Position numbers and translations under genes: made by a program. The notes under the pieces are model-generated. The model did no database searches, was not told where the DNA came from, and saw only the letters and a program-made list of their open reading frames with translations. Below, piece after piece: positions 12,586 to 12,693 of a stretch of DNA of 12,693 nt (position 1 is its first letter; each line of letters begins with the position of its first letter). This DNA is from JBBRLG01 sp038231495 (GTDB taxonomy: Bacteria; Planctomycetota; Planctomycetia; Gemmatales; Gemmataceae): the NCBI GenBank assembly GCA_038231495.1, contig JBBRLG010000176.1, positions 1 to 12,693 of the forward strand. The letters run 5' to 3'.

Positions 12586-12693
12586 TAAGAACGGTTGCGT
12601 TTAACATGCCGGGCGGTCACTCCACCCCCCCCCGCCCCCCCGTCGGAAGGGGGGGGGTGAACGGTTCCCAGCCATCAACCATAATCCTTCATC

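Larger units (their letters stand above)
12218..12668. mobile_element. second, interrupted and diverged copy of the GTAA-end MITE
   Basis: The left end, 12218-12260, repeats the MITE at 6438 nearly base for base: the GTAACCGTTCAC TIR, the 11-base insert CGGCAACTTCT, C7, TTACGAA and a G run. The right end, 12657-12668, is GTGAACGGTTCC, which pairs with the left TIR with one mismatch. The inner word TAAGAACGGTTGCG (12586-12599) matches TAAGAACG-ATTGC of the first copy. Between the ends lies a separate 250-bp hairpin element and a second TTACGAA block, so the copy is composite or disrupted. No direct repeat flanks it (GAAGGATG left, CAGCCATC right). Either it is older than the intact copy or it was rearranged. 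No gene is present in 12205-12693. Confidence 0.65.

Noticed and set aside
12404..12607. 67-codon minus-strand open frame in the terminal repeat block
   Set aside because: It translates the hairpin element and C tracts (PPPPPFVRGG) and has no ribosome binding site that I can see.

Overview
The window looks like chromosomal DNA from a planctomycete, most likely of the Gemmata group (Gemmatales). Base composition is GC-rich (estimated by eye at 60-65%). It carries the gene families typical of that phylum: a PSCyt1/DUF1549/DUF1553 (PSD1) cytochrome-like protein, a DUF1080 protein and a DUF1501 protein with a twin-arginine leader. A BamA/Omp85 protein shows that the cell has an outer membrane. 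No taxonomic search was possible, so the placement is inferred from gene content.

Layout. Positions 1-6420 hold a plus-strand run: a likely promoter (69-97), the PSD1 protein (187-3315), a two-domain DUF1080 protein (3376-4596), a 100-residue unknown protein (4665-4967) and the DUF1501 protein (4981-6420). Palindromes with the core GCCGCTTGCGGC lie in the first two gaps. Positions 6421-6602 separate this run from a convergent bamA gene. The gap contains a 135-bp element with 12-bp terminal inverted repeats starting GTAA, bounded exactly by an 8-bp direct repeat. This is a clear MITE, plausibly mobilised by an IS66-type transposase. BamA (803 residues) is on the minus strand at 6603-9014. Diverging from it is a plus-strand cluster of three small genes (9222-10082). 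One resembles DUF6941-type proteins, and two are tandem paralogous proteins of 71 and 72 residues sharing an RPMSE...LE..G.I..RP motif. Then come tyrosyl-tRNA synthetase (10203-11429) and a Sfp-type phosphopantetheinyl transferase (11443-12204), 13 bp apart.

The last 489 bp (12205-12693) are non-coding and are the most unusual part. A second, diverged copy of the MITE (about 12218-12668) is interrupted by a 250-bp element with perfect 21-bp terminal inverted repeats. That element holds six hairpins, each with a three-base loop, arranged as a mirror image. Corresponding hairpins in the two halves keep their flanks and differ by compensatory stem changes, which points to selection on a folded structure in RNA or single-stranded DNA.

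Functionally, the first operon probably encodes exported proteins of the planctomycete periplasm or cell surface. In such operons PSD1, DUF1501 and DUF1080 proteins occur together and are thought to act on sugars or other exported substrates. BamA inserts outer-membrane proteins, and TyrRS and the PPTase are housekeeping genes. The small-protein cluster and the nested repeats are the accessory content.
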